NCBI GenBank assembly: GCA_036365455.1
Contig: JAWQUS010000010.1
Coordinates: forward strand, 16,664,501 to 16,728,500
From: Macrosoma leucophasiata
Taxonomy: Eukaryota; Arthropoda; Insecta; Lepidoptera; Hedylidae
Direction: 5' to 3'
Length of the DNA: 64,000 bases
The notes beneath the pieces are model-generated. The model saw nothing but the letters and a program-made list of their open reading frames with translations, had not been told where the DNA came from and did not search any database. The position numbers and the translations under genes were made by a program. Within the stretch, counting starts at the first letter, position 1; every line of letters starts with the position of its first letter. Shown here piece after piece: positions 1 through 10,909 of the stretch.

Positions 1-1035
1 TTAGATACGTTTTAGCTATAGAATGCTTTGTCTTTGTCAGTTGCATTGTCAAATGTGCAGGAAAGAAAAAGACAAAAGAGAGATTAGCAACACTTTAGCT
101 AAAATACGTTTATGAATAAGGGGGTTATAATATAAAGAAGTTACCCAACGATCTCAACCGTAATTAGCGGCTTGAGTTCTTAATATTCCAAAAGTGTAAC
201 GTGCATTGCTCTTTCGGTCTAAATATGAAATCTGTGCTCTGTGGGATTTTTCAAAAAGTTTTTGTCTAATCCCATTCGCGTACAGAGTGGCGATAAAAGA
301 CATCCTTGGCGAACACCAGCATGCATGACGATCGAAAACAGAGATCTCCCTACTTGTTTGAAAAGACTCCATCGACTCCATCCCCGGAGTTCCATTCCAG
401 TTCCAGTTTATGATGAATTCAACTAAGTTTACAGAAGTTCTCAAAAGAAAATTATTACAGTACCTATTTAGTTGGCTTTTCATATGCTGCAATTTTATGC
501 TCATTTTTACTCAATAATGTATTTCAGATGGTGTAATTAAAAAAAAAAAGTAGTCAAGCATGTGACGTCACAAGCTTGTAGAATGTTGTGTGAGTCGTTT
601 GAGATCATTTCATAACTTGCAACTTTCGAATGATGATATCTCAAAAACTATTAGTTATAGACTAGTCGTTCCAATGACGATATTTACTAACATTTCTTAT
701 ACTTTTTGAAATCACAATAAAAAAATATAAGTCAAATACCCAATTCTAAGAATTGGCAACTTTACTGAAATTAACACTTGTTCTTTAAAAAACGAACTAG
801 TAGGAAAAGTAACCAGTTGGTAAGTTGTCTGTGTAATTTATACGTTTCTGTCCTAATTTGCATCTAGTTCTATATTATCACAGTCTAAAGAACGTACTTT
901 GATTAAGCTCTTTTTGTAGACTTTTTGTTTTTGTGTACCGATTTCTGTTCTATCTACAAATTTTAAGTGCTCTGTGTCACTTTTATGTATATCCCCGCAG
1001 TAGTCGCGAAAAAATTAAGCTCTTTGAATACAAAA
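1..1035. other. Intergenic, no gene recognised
   Basis: AT-rich sequence with no supported gene. An open frame on the minus strand (154-504) overlaps another on the plus strand (241-426). Neither shows a domain I recognise, a signal peptide or splice context, and both are probably chance frames or transposon debris. Confidence 0.4.
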
Positions 1036-1039
1036 TTAA

Positions 1040-1345
1040 ACGTGACTTCACGACTGTTATACCCGGAGGGGTATGCATATGTAAATGCATGCGTACAAGC
1101 ATACATGCAAAGACCCTCGATTCCCGGTTACCTTTTTGGCCCATGTAACAGGCGTCGAGCCTGTTGACATCTCCGGGCTTATTACCAAACTAAGAGGTAC
1201 TGGGAAACTTACAGAAAATGAAAAGAACCATTGATAAAGGAATTCACACCGTTGTCTCTGATAGTCCCCGACCCGGGAATCGAACCCAGGACCGAAGCGT
1301 AGAAGTAGTGGTCTGCTATCTATTAGACTAATGAGGCAGTTAAGA
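1040..1345 (-). mobile_element. tRNA-derived SINE, family B
   Basis: One of about seven copies here of a roughly 300-bp repeat. Read on the minus strand, its head resembles a tRNA, with a B-box-like GGTTCGATTCCCGGGTC (around 1267-1285). Its tail contains the block 'accccttcggggattataggcgtgaagttacg' in degraded form. Other copies are near 2598, 3470, 16545, 28680, 43865 and 56645. The head and B box are seen; polymerase III transcription is inferred from family knowledge. Confidence 0.65.
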
Positions 1346-1424
1346 AAGCTGCTTGCCCGGAAGAGATCGTTCCGATTACGATAGCCGCCAATTGCACTTT
1401 TTATCATATTTTATTTTGCTTTTA

Positions 1425-1620
1425 ATATTTTTTTGTAACAAACGTGGCAAACAAGCATGCAGTTCACATGGATGTTAAGTGATGACTGCAATCTATAGAC
1501 ATCTACACAAAAACCTGAGTCAAATGCAGATGCGTTGCCACCCTTGAGACCTTAGATGTTCTGTCTCAGTGATAGTTATTACGGGGCCATACATTACCAT
1601 CAAACCAGAACATGAAAATT
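1425..1620 (-). mobile_element. Element A (A-tailed, about 290 bp), partial
   Basis: Partial, diverged copy of the commonest repeat in this window. The plus form starts TTTTACTGGTGGTAGAGC and ends CACTTCCATTACATAAAAAA. Here the A tail end is at the left (poly-T near 1425) and the 5' part is missing. Confidence 0.7.
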
Positions 1621-1792
1621 TAAGAGTTTTATATCTTTGTTATCTGGTGCACAGTAAGGAACATTATTGTTATTGTAAGCTAGGCATATTCTAAAGTGTG
1701 TGTGTTTGTGTAAATACACAACACAATATTCTAACATAGCTAATGACGGGATTTTCGAAATTTGAAATTTGTATGTTATTCGATCTTATTCT

Positions 1793-1798
1793 TTTATT
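1793..1798 (-). terminator. Polyadenylation signal of cuticle gene 1
   Basis: AATAAA on the minus strand, about 55 nt past the stop codon of gene 1. Confidence 0.6.
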
Positions 1799-1853
1799 TC
1801 AATAAATAAATAACAATCATTCTTGGCTAGGTCGGTTAGAGATCAAAAATTAA

Positions 1854-2899
1854 TTAGTGGTAGTAAGCGGGAGCGTGGGCGGTGTAGACGGGAGCAGCCT
1901 TGATGATGGCGGGGGCGGCGGTGGCGGCGGTGTTGTGCACGACCGCGTTGAAGCCGTTGTGGTCGTCGGCGGAGTACTCCACGGTCCTGATGGAACCGTC
2001 GGCCTCGTGGAAGGAGTAGGAGCCCTTCACCACATCGCCGTCGCGGACCTCCTGCTGCTGCTTGTTGTCGCCGGTGTGACCGTCCGCGACGGAGTAGGTG
2101 TACTCGTATTTGGGGTAAGCCTGCAATATTTTCGTAAATTATGAATTTGCACTTTAGCACACTTTAAGAATCAAAGCGGGATTCGGTTCAATGACGCGCC
2201 GCATCATGTTATTTCTGTCTCTGTAATTTTTAATGTTCCAAAGTAATGAGGTATATTTCAACTTACGATTTCTTCAGGCTGAGCAACTACTTTGGCAATA
2301 GGGGCGGTGTGGTAGGCGACGGGGGCAGCGGCGTGGTAGGCGACGGGAGCAGCGGCGTAAGAGAAGGGAGCAGCGTTGTAGGCGAGCTTGGATGCGACGG
2401 CGGGCTGGTCGTGACGCACGATGTTCTGGGAGGAAACAGCGGCGGCGGAGGAGTAGGCCACACGCGCCGGCAGGAGGCCCGCCTGGCTCACGGCCACCAA
2501 AGCGCACAGGGATACGATCTGAAAATGTCATCAGATATTTACACCTATACGCGATTACATAAAATAAAATGTAATCTCTTTGATACTATTAATGTCATTT
2601 CATGCCAATAATCCCCGAAGGTGTAGGCAGAGATAAATGCACGCATTTAAGCATTGCAAACACCCATGAACTTCAGTTATGTTTTGTCACAGTGACAAAC
2701 CTGAGTTTAGTAATTTCGGGCATTACTAAACTCCGAGTATGGCACCAGGAAACTGACGAGAAATCCAAACAGCACTTAGATACTCCGCGATCCAGGTATC
2801 GAGCACAGGAATCTCTTGTATAAGTAGAAATTCACTATTACTAGACTACTGAGGAAGTTGATTTTACTATTATTTTGTACTACTTACTTTGGCGAACAT
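1854..2899 (-). CDS. Cuticle gene 1: RR-2 cuticle protein (CPR family)
   Basis: Predicted secreted structural cuticle protein that binds chitin in the epidermal extracellular matrix. Exons on the minus strand are 2899-2888 (MFAK), 2518-2267 and 2120-1854, giving 176 residues with GT-AG, phase 0 introns. Residues 1 to about 17 are a signal peptide ([17 protein letters not shown], then GLLPA). The middle has the motif [13 protein letters not shown] followed by AAPVAYHAA repeats. The RR-2 domain begins at residue 89 ([20 protein letters not shown]) and includes the GFNAVV core; the tail is Ala/His/Tyr-rich. With gene 2 it forms a subgroup using [17 protein letters not shown], unlike the [10 protein letters not shown] form of genes 4-10. 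Intron 1 holds a degraded SINE B. The family call is firm; the exact ortholog is unknown. Confidence 0.92.
2598..2862 (-). mobile_element. SINE B, degraded, in intron 1 of gene 1
   Basis: Matches the family B order in reverse: 'aatccccgaaggtgtaggcag' block at the left, tRNA-like head near 2790-2860. It is heavily mutated, so an old insertion, in the same orientation as the host gene. Confidence 0.55.
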
Positions 2900-2918
2900 A
2901 TTGATTAAATCACTTCAG

Positions 2919-2957
2919 GCAAATGATGCCGATATCAGTGCACAATCAGTTTTTATA
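2919..2957 (-). promoter_or_regulatory. Core promoter of cuticle gene 1
   Basis: TATAAAA on the minus strand at 2957-2951, and a TCATTT initiator-like hexamer whose A lies at 2924, 33 bp from the TATA start. The same 33-bp spacing recurs in genes 4-9. It would give a short 5' leader of about 25 nt before the ATG at 2899. Confidence 0.6.
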
Positions 2958-2999
2958 GCACTTAAATTTTAATAAGAACTAGTAGGGGAACTTGTCAGT

Positions 3000-3660
3000 C
3001 ATGCCTATTTTGAACTTGATATGACCCCGTATTAGATTTGCGAATTAAAATTTATGCATTCTTTTCGTGAACTTTCGAAAAGTTATTGTGTCTGTACTCT
3101 TACCCTATTGATTTAAGCCATATCGAGTCACATATGATATATTTTGATAATAAGCACACATTTAGGTACATATTATTTATTGTTAAAATATTAATGCATA
3201 ACAACACTTAAAACAGGCACACAATTGTTTTGTGTCTCGCTCGAGGATAGGTATTATCTACTGATAATATTTAGGTAAGTGACAGGCAATATTGTTTATC
3301 ATCATTTTAATTTTAATACTTAGGTATCGATAGATAAGAGACAACTAAAATTAATAACTTGACGTGTTTTCCATATCACGAAAATAATAGGAAAGAGGCT
3401 ATGCCAGTGAACAAGTGCAATTTTACATCTGTAAGAAGTAGGTAGCTGGTACTTAAATGTAGATACCTACAATACATGTATTCATGCATACATGCAACCA
3501 CGATTCGCCAGTAACGTTTTGTCCCATGTAATGTGTTGGTGATGCTATTTACAATGAATAAACAAATAACCCTTACATTTTCACCCACCATAGACTATTT
3601 CTAAACTAAATCTTGGGTGACGCTTATCCAAAATAAAAATCTGTAAATCCAAAAATTAGA
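3000..3660. other. Intergenic, with a short SINE B remnant
   Basis: No gene seen. About 3470-3555 carries a short reversed piece of SINE B ('catgcatacatgcaaccacgattcgcc' region). The rest is unremarkable AT-rich sequence. Confidence 0.4.
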
Positions 3661-3664
3661 ATAG

Positions 3665-3845
3665 TGTAGATGCTGTGAAACGGCAGTGTTCATCGCCATC
3701 GTGTTTCGGTCTGGTGGTAATGTACAGCTCTACTATACGTGGCACTGCTTAAGCCTTTGGATTGGAATCTTCCCTGAAATCTTTGGTTTACTTACCAACG
3801 ATGTGAACTATAGTTGTTTGCCATCATTAAAAATGATATATGTGC
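3665..3845 (+). mobile_element. Element A, old fragment
   Basis: Degraded plus-strand copy. The 'cagtgttcatcgccatcgtg' region followed by 'ggtggtaatgtac' at 3715 matches the middle of the element; the tail is lost. Confidence 0.5.
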
Positions 3846-4035
3846 CGGCGCAGGAATTAAACACCTGACTTCGGATCATTGACAGTTGAACCTACTTACT
3901 GGGACGTCAAGTGCATAATTTTATCGACGAGTCATTTATAACTAGATTAGATTTACGCCCCCGAGTCCATCTTTACCGTCAGTTAACTCTGTTCTTATCA
4001 CAGTTTGGATACAAATAGGAATTTGACCACTCCTT

Positions 4036-4170
4036 CGCTGACTACTCTTTCCAGGAGGCCGACGGTCCTGATGGAACCATCAGGTCCTGATAGAGTACTC
4101 CGCCGACGACCACAACGGCTTCAACGCGTTCGTGACCAACACCGCTACTAAAGCCGCTCCTTCCTTCTAA
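4036..4170 (+). pseudogene. Broken RR-2 cuticle gene fragment
   Basis: Plus-strand relic of an RR-2 exon, opposite to neighbouring genes 1-3. The frame YSFQEADG at 4043 and the frame [15 protein letters not shown] from 4096 to the TAA at 4168-4170 lie in different frames. Between them TCCTGATAG brings in-frame stops, and CCTGATGG/CCATCAGG (4067-4084) forms a near-perfect hairpin. An intact paralog reads DGS/TIRTVEY here, so the middle seems to have been copied in inverted form. No upstream exons were found. The homology is clear; the inverted-copy mechanism is inferred. Confidence 0.75.
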
Positions 4171-4254
4171 GGAAAATTGATTTCTAAATGATAGATTTTT
4201 TTTTCAATACAGAATATTTGTTCTAAATAATTGCATATCTACATATATACTGCA

Positions 4255-4445
4255 TGCACTGGTATGAATTTTGATTAGGTGCAGTTGTATCCACACAACA
4301 ACACATGGACCTATAATTACAAGCACACAGACCGAAACTTGGCAAATGTCTGTAGTAAACAAATATTTGGTCCGGTGCGGGAATCGATCCTGGGACCCAG
4401 ATCAGATGGTCGACACACTAAAGCAACTAGGTTGTCTAATATGTA
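4255..4445 (-). mobile_element. tRNA-like SINE fragment (family D relative)
   Basis: On the minus strand a B-box-like GGATCGATTCCCGCACCGGAC (4372-4395) is followed by AAATATTTG, as in the family D SINEs. The remainder is degraded. Confidence 0.5.
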
Positions 4446-4679
4446 GTACCTAATGTTTTTTTTTTGAACAACATTTTTATGACATGTGCACCTATTGTTA
4501 TAAGGTGCATAACAATAGATGCACGTGTCATAACTGTTAAAAAAAAATATATAAATTAGTTTAGTTTGTCATAGGTAGTTATTAATTTCTGACATTATAA
4601 GTGATGCAAACAAGCGTACACCTTGATCACATTAACACGTTCGTTTTCTTTAGACTGTGCCTTGATGGTAAGTGAAAAT

Positions 4680-4880
4680 AAGATATTTCAACGTACTGCC
4701 ACTGCAACGCACCTACATTGAAATCTCTTTTGCAGGAGTGCTGGAAGTCTAAGTTGTTATACTTTTGTGAAGGAATTTACATGGCCTGACTGGAACACGA
4801 TAGTGCTAAACACTACCATTTAACTGTAAGTATATTTAGTAATGACTACGCCCGCGAGTTTCACCACTGAAACTCTACTA
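4680..4880 (-). mobile_element. Element A, old fragment
   Basis: Recognisable by 'gactggaacacgatagtgctaaacactaccattta' near 4785-4825 and 'cgcccgcgag' near 4850. Many substitutions. Confidence 0.55.
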
Positions 4881-5290
4881 GCAGTAAAATCAAATGTATT
4901 GTTTATATTTTGTTTAAAGACCCTTAACGAGAAGATCTGAGACTTAAGAGATCTCTTAAATATGCTATACTTCCTCTATTTTCCTTGAAACTACGAGTCA
5001 AATATATTATTTTGATTTTGATTTACTTTTTTCAATTTATTGAGGAGTTTTTCTGGTCTGAGAGAACTTCAAACTTCACACTCATAATTTTTAATTACCA
5101 AAAATATTTTGAAGACGTTTTTGAACTAAGCCAAACATGCATCATTATTAGTTTAAAAAATCATGGCAATTAGGAAAAATGGTACCTATTACCTGACTTT
5201 TAAATTTTTGTGGTATCCTGAGAAATATCAAAGAGGATATTACACCAGATTATAAAATTAACATTCTCTCATCAAATAACTGATCAATTG

Positions 5291-5485
5291 GACGACCCGG
5301 TTAGTTCAGAGGTGTGTGATTCGAGGGTCGCGGCATCAGTCCCCACATCGGGACAAGTATTAATATTGCCTACAGATATTTATTTCGGGTCTGGGTGTTT
5401 GTGTTGTGTGTGTACGTACCTACAACAGCACCTACGATATAGGTTTATATCTAGATGTGATTGTAAGCATTATTTTTTTAATCTT
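5291..5485 (+). mobile_element. tRNA-derived SINE, family D
   Basis: Degraded copy of a SINE whose head is tRNA-like (GACGACCCGGTTAGTCCAGCGG, then a B box GGGTTCGATCCCCGCACC) and whose body has 'atatttgtttcgggtctggg'. Better copies start at 14659, 33445 and 49013. All are on the plus strand. Confidence 0.6.
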
Positions 5486-5489
5486 TTTC

Positions 5490-5960
5490 TATGTGAGTTT
5501 GTGAATGATGCAACAATAATAAAACTATTTCAAGGTCAACATGTAATGTCCAGTATTGATACAAGTTTTGTTTTTGATCTATAAGCTCCTGAGTTTCAAC
5601 ACCTAATTAATTAATTAATTCACTCCGATTCAATGAATTGCGTGAGGTGACATTTGTCTCAATTATGATTTTTTCGTTTACGTGTATCTTGGACTGCAAG
5701 CGTACATATTATGCCCTGTTCTTGCTGTTGACTTATAAATATAAGTCGAGTAAATTATTTTCCTCTTTTTTACACAACATTCGTTTAAAGTTTTATAGGT
5801 GAATGCTGCGCATTAGAAAAAGGAACAAGATTTTGCAAACTCTAACTCAAAAACACAACCATCAACAAACAGCAAGAAATAATGCACATCGAACGTACGA
5901 AAGAGACAATCGGCTAGTTTCGACTTCGTAGAGGGTTATCTCTGCTGCACACTGCCAACG
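5490..5960. other. Intergenic, nothing recognised
   Basis: No gene, repeat boundary or signal that I can support apart from a short (TTAA)n run near 5605. Confidence 0.35.
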
Positions 5961-6277
5961 TTGTTAGCATTGATTTATTTATTTATTTAAACGCTAAATT
6001 ACAGACCATTACAGATAAACCAAAACGGTACTGCAATTAAACAAAACAAAATAATAATGGTACAGAAGACATAAAACAAAATAGTTAATAATACAAATAA
6101 AATTAAAAAATAAGCACAAAATCTTAAATCAAATTATTCTCCGCAAACCTATACGCGATTTCTGTGAATTTCGACAAGCTGCAATTAAAAATGTCAACAT
6201 AATTGTTTTATATTATTTCGCATTAACACATGCTTGTGAAATATATTTTATTTAAAGAAAAATGGAATGAAAAATTT

Positions 6278-6353
6278 GACTTCAGGCGCGACTCGAACTC
6301 GCGGCTCACTGGGAATCTAGTGCAGCCGCTCTTCCAATTGAGCTACTGAAGTC
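6278..6353 (-). other. tRNA-like module of SINE E, unit 1
   Basis: Perfect 7-bp acceptor stem GACTTCA/TGAAGTC, a D-arm-like GTAGCTCAATTGGAAGAGC and a T arm around GTTCGAGTC. The anticodon stem is imperfect, so it is called a tRNA-like module inside a repeat, not a tRNA gene. Confidence 0.7.
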
Positions 6354-6582
6354 CTGCCCGATTTGTCAAATCTTTCCTTCACATTTATTGCATTGCTTTA
6401 TGGTAGCAGCAGCGCCATCTATTGCCAACTATGCTAGTTAGGCAACCAATATAATAGACTTTGCAGTTTATTGAATATCGTAAAGAAGTCGCTTTTAGCC
6501 TTAATAATTGTTTTATATTATTTCGCATTAACACATGCTTGTGAAATATATTTTATTTAAAGAAAAATGGAAAGAATAATTT

Positions 6583-6658
6583 GACTTCAGGCGAGACTCG
6601 AACTCGCGGCCTACTGGGAATCTAGTCCAACCGCTCTTCCAATTGAGCTACTGAAGTC
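6583..6658 (-). other. tRNA-like module of SINE E, unit 2
   Basis: Same structure as unit 1, with small differences in the anticodon arm. Acceptor stem intact. Confidence 0.7.
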
Positions 6659-6757
6659 CTGCCCGATTTGTCTAACTAGCATAATTGGCAATAGATGGCT
6701 GCTGCTACCATAAAGCAATGCAATAAATGTGAAGGAAAGATTTGACAAATCGGGCAG

Positions 6758-6833
6758 GACTTCAGTAGCTCAATTGGAAGAGCGGCTGGACTAGATTCCC
6801 AGTAGGCCGCGAGTTCGAGTCTCACCTGAAGTC
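6758..6833 (+). other. tRNA-like module of SINE E, unit 3
   Basis: Plus-strand copy facing unit 2 across about 100 bp. The acceptor stem is intact. The T stem has one change (CTCACC in place of CTCGCC). Confidence 0.7.
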
Positions 6834-7239
6834 AATTTTTTCTTTCCATTTTTCTTTAAATAAAACAAATGTCAACATAATTAGCTATCAGATTTAGAGC
6901 TCTTATTGCTCGTATCATAGGGGCGTGTTTAAGCAAGTTAGATCTAGCCGTAGGGACATGAAGCAGCTGCGGTCGGCGGCGCTGCTCCGCGCTCTCGACC
7001 GGCACTCGGAGTCGCAAGACCTCCAGCACATCCGGGTGGTGCACTCTCCCACGAAGCACCCTCCTAGTGTTCCTCATCATCGCTACGTCCTTCCTTAACT
7101 CAAGCCTGCTATAACCGAACATCCCTATCACAAACAAACTTGGATACATATTAGGATAAAATGGATAAACTCCGTACTGAAAGGAAGGTAAGAATAGGTA
7201 TCGCGTAAACTTGTTTTGTATTTTCTCCACCATATGTTT

Positions 7240-7640
7240 ATATTTAATTTCATGAGGATGATCTGGGATTGGTCAAAACTTGATCAAAATGGTGGACAAA
7301 CGTCATATTGGCATGGTGTGAAAGCTTCTGCTTATTTCTTCCTATTCTCCGTATAGTTCAGGTATTTCGGAATATTTTTATTGCATGATATTTTAAGTTG
7401 TAATTTTTTAAAATGAAACCGTATTTAGCATTTCTTACCTGCTAGAAAGCGGAAAGCAACCAGATTTTGAGGATTTTGTGGCTAGACCCCCAATGTTTCG
7501 ATAAATAGATTTGTAATAAAAAGGACCTACAAGAAAGAATTTGCAAAAAATATTCAGATATCGAAATAAAGAGTATAAGATTAATACTTAATCGTATATT
7601 GCAATAAATTAATAGTCAACAATCATTCACATCAATTCGT
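7240..7640. other. Intergenic, nothing recognised
   Basis: 3' flank of gene 2; no gene or repeat I can name. No clear AATAAA on the minus strand close to the gene 2 stop. Confidence 0.35.
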
Positions 7641-7659
7641 AACGTTTAACTAGAATCCT

Positions 7660-10600
7660 TTAGTGGTAGTACTGGTGAGCGGGGGCAGCGTAGACGGGGG
7701 TCTTCAGGACCACGGGAGCAGCCTTGACGATGGCGGCTTTGGGAGCGGAGTTGTGCACGACTGCGTTGAAGCCGTTATGGTCGTCGGCGGTGTACTCCAC
7801 GGTCCTGATGGAACCGTCAGCCTCGACGAGGGAGTAGGAGCCTTTCACCACATCGCCGTCACGGACCTCCTGCTGCTGCTTGTTGTCACCGGTGTGGCCG
7901 TCAGCGACGGAGTAAGTGAACTCGTATTTGGGGTAAGCCTGGAAAATATCATAATGTTGGGTGTGAGTTTGAACTTTTATATTGTCTTCTTAAATTAATA
8001 TTGTCAAGTATCCAGAAATTAACTAAACATACAGAGCAGCAGCTATCATGTAAATTTTTAGGATGGTTCGAATCCTACTCAAGATAAATATTTTGCTTTC
8101 CATTTTTCAATTATTTTTATATCATTTTAGATTTTTTTTATAATCGTATTATAGTGTGTATTTAGATGGCTATAGAAGATTACAGTAGATAAATACTTTT
8201 TATTTTTTAGAGTTAAATCTTTACTTTATGATAATTAATGAACTCACCTTTTCGGAAAAAAGAGCAAGTAATTTTTTTAAGTTGCTGGTAATAAAATAAA
8301 ACTGTAACTTGGCAACAAAACCAAATACTCCCCATAGATTTTATGTACTCGTACATTACTATGACGATGATTTTTGTATATTTTATGAAAAAAGTTGTAA
8401 TTGAATTGAACTTACGATTTCCTCAGGCTGAGCGATGACCTTGGCGATGGGGGCGTGATAAGCCAGAGGGGCAGGGGCAGCGTGGTAGGCCAGAGGAGCG
8501 TGGGCAGCGTGGTAGGTCAGAGGAGCGGGGGCAGCGTGGTAGGTCAGAGGAGCGGGGGCAGCGTGGTAGGCAAGAGGAGCGGGGGCAGCGTGGTAGGCGA
8601 GGGGAGCGGCGACGGCGACCTTAGCCAGGGCAGGCTGGTCGTGACGCACGATGTTCTGGGAGGAGACGGCAGCGGCGGAGGAGTAGGCCACGGGAGCAGG
8701 CAGCAGACCCGCTTGGCACATAGCCACTACTGCGCAAAGAACTACGAACTGAGGAAAAAACGATTTCAATGAATACTTATTACTAGCTTTTCTAACCTAT
8801 GACTTCGTCCGCCTAGAGTAGCATTAAAAATGATATTATAGATAATTTTATGATACTTATTGTTTACGTTTACATATGTATGGTTATTGTGATACCTTTT
8901 CTCAATGTTTGTGCTACGCATGCGCGCTGATGCTTCCTATCTTATTGTCATTAAATTTTATGAATTTATGTGTCTATATAATACTGTCGCTTTTTCTTTT
9001 CATCGACTTCCAAATCATAACGAAAATAAAGAAGTTTTCGCTTAAAAATATTGGACAATAAACGAATCTTTCAGCTTACGCCTATATTATGGCAACAAAT
9101 CGGATAAGCCACACATTTTGACTAAAGTGTAGAGTTTGTGAAGTTAGAAACTTGGCTCTCTATGAGATCTGATAGCCGTGCGAGCCATATCTATATTATT
9201 ATCTCGTCTTTCCAACATTTTTTTATGAAAACATTTTGGTGGGATATAAAAATGTTGTAATCCAATGTTTATTCACTTTTTGATTGGGTATTATTTTTTA
9301 AATGACCTGATCGGCGTTCGGAGAGAGAGCTGAAGTTTATTTTGTATTTGTAAAACCTACAAAATAAATAGTAATCTACAAAAAACATCCATCAATATTT
9401 TTTTTGTCCTGACTTTAAAATTGTTAGCAAGTATAGATAGCTCAGTCATATTACCACTGCACAAAAAAGGCTCAACCGCTAAATGTGACAACTACAGAAC
9501 TCTAGCGTTAATCTCACATGCCAGCAAAGTTTTGTTACACATTATTAACAACAAAATTCGTCACTTTTTGGATTGGCAAATACCGCGGGAACAGGCCGGT
9601 TTCGTCAAAGGCAAGGGAACTCGCGAACAAATTTTAAATATCCGCCAAATCATCGAAAAGTCTTACGAATTTAACACCCCTGTCATCTTGTGTTACATCG
9701 ACTACAGTAAGGCTTTCGACTGTGTTATCTGGACGGCCCTGTGGAAAATCTTGGAGGAACTTGGTGTACCTAAACATTTGGTCGCACTGATCCAGTCACT
9801 ATACCAGAACAACCCAGGTATGGTGAAGGTCAAAAGAAGCACATCCAAGCCGTTTAAATTTGGTAAAGGAGTGAGGCAAGGCTGTATTGTATATTGTATA
9901 TATTGTATTTTATCCCCCATTTTGTTCAATGTCTACGGAGAGTACATCATAAGAAGAACTTTAGAAAACTGACAGGGTGGTGTTACCATCGGCGGCATTA
10001 GAATAACGAACCTGCGCTATGCCGATGACACTACACTTTTGGCTGCAAACGAAACTGAAATATTAAACCTCCTAAACAAAATGGAAGGGATCAGCGTAGA
10101 AATGGGCCTTCAAATAAACCATTCCAAAACTAAACTCATGGTAGTAGACCGCAATAACTCACTCCATATAACAGGTGCACTATCGCTAGAAAAAGTGGAC
10201 GATTTCGTTTACTTAGGTGCCAACATCAGCAACACAGGATCCTGTGAAAAAGAAATCAGAAGGCGAATCGGTATGGCCAAAAATGCAATGTCTCAGCTGC
10301 AAAAAATATGAAACGACCGTAACGTATCCCGCAAAACAAAGAGAAGATTGGTTAATTCGTTAGTATTCTCCATTTTTAGTTATGGCTCGGAGACGTGGAT
10401 GCTGAAACAAGCTGACAGAAACCGCATTGACGCTTTCGAAATGTGGTGTTGGCGGAAGATGCTACACATTCCGTGGACTGCCTTTCGCACGAACCAGTCC
10501 ATCCTTCGTGAATTCAATATCCACGAACGGCTTTCTACCACCTGCCTAAAAAGAATCCTGGAGTTCTTTGGTCACATTGCACGCAAAGACGGAAATAATC

Positions 10601-10885
10601 TGGAGCAGCTCATGGTGACCGGGCAGGTGGACGGGAAACGGCCAAGAGATCGTTCTCCAATCAGATGGTTTGACCAGGTCCGTTCAACTCTCGATACCAA
10701 GCTGCATGACGCTCTCCACAAAGCAAAGGACAGAAAAAAGTGGAAGTAAATCGTGAAAGTGAAACTGTCTTCTCAATGAGGGGACTCGAGGAGGAGGATA
10801 GAAACATAAATGTAATTCCGATCATCAATTAAATTCCACATGATTTATGACTATTAACAATTAAAAAACTTACTTTGGAAATCAT
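7660..10885 (-). CDS. Cuticle gene 2: RR-2 cuticle protein (CPR family)
   Basis: Predicted secreted chitin-binding cuticle protein. Exons on the minus strand are 10885-10874 (MISK), 8748-8416 and 7938-7660, giving 207 residues with phase 0 introns. The signal peptide ends near [11 protein letters not shown]. The motif [13 protein letters not shown] is followed by six imperfect copies of an (A/H)APLxYHA unit, longer than in gene 1. The RR-2 domain begins at residue 116 ([20 protein letters not shown]) with [10 protein letters not shown] and GFNAVV. Intron 1 is over 2.1 kb because a dead LINE (9421-10749) sits in it in the opposite orientation. Exon 1 is assigned from its 12-nt length, the GTAAGT donor and the TATA box just upstream, as in the paralogs. 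Confidence 0.88.
9421..10800 (+). mobile_element. 5'-truncated non-LTR LINE (reverse transcriptase), dead
   Basis: Lies in intron 1 of gene 2, antisense to it. It encodes reverse transcriptase blocks in order: [46 protein letters not shown] and the catalytic [11 protein letters not shown]. Then comes the C-terminal [19 protein letters not shown] block and [10 protein letters not shown]. Two in-frame TGA stops (9970-9972 and 10309-10311) sit where Trp is expected, and a 21-nt in-frame insertion from a TATTGTAT repeat interrupts the RQGC-LSP block (about 9883-9910). No endonuclease domain remains. It is RTE-like by its C-terminus; the clade is not certain. Confidence 0.85.
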
Positions 10886-10909
10886 GATGATATCTGTTTA
10901 AAATTTGTA

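Larger units (their letters stand above)
6205..6866. mobile_element. Composite insertion of three tRNA-like SINE E units
   Basis: Inserted in the LINE above and flanked by a 16-bp target-site duplication AAATGTCAACATAATT (6189-6204 and 6867-6882). It holds two units on the minus strand in tandem (tRNA-like parts 6278-6353 and 6583-6658) and one on the plus strand (6758-6833). Arms of about 125 bp (roughly 6545-6671 and 6745-6866) form a palindrome. Each unit carries the block TTTCTTTAAATAAAA beyond the tRNA-like part. Confidence 0.8.
5965..7233 (-). mobile_element. Jockey/CR1-like LINE 3' end, interrupted
   Basis: On the minus strand, 7233 to 6883 encodes the C-terminal part of a LINE reverse transcriptase ORF (MVEKIQNKFTRYLF at the start, RSNLLKHAPMIRAIRALNL near the end). 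The reading frame and 3' UTR continue at 6204-5965 after a 662-bp insertion, and the element ends in an AAAT-type tail (near 5985-5972). The same family occurs at 50230-50870 and 55710-56500. It is 5'-truncated and dead. Confidence 0.75.

Noticed and set aside
154..504. Minus-strand 116-residue frame as a gene
   Set aside because: No domain, no splice or promoter signals, and a competing frame on the other strand.
6278..6833. Functional tRNA genes
   Set aside because: The acceptor stem is good, but the anticodon arm is poorly paired, the copies sit inside a repeated unit with a shared tail, and several occur in the window. They are better called SINE modules.
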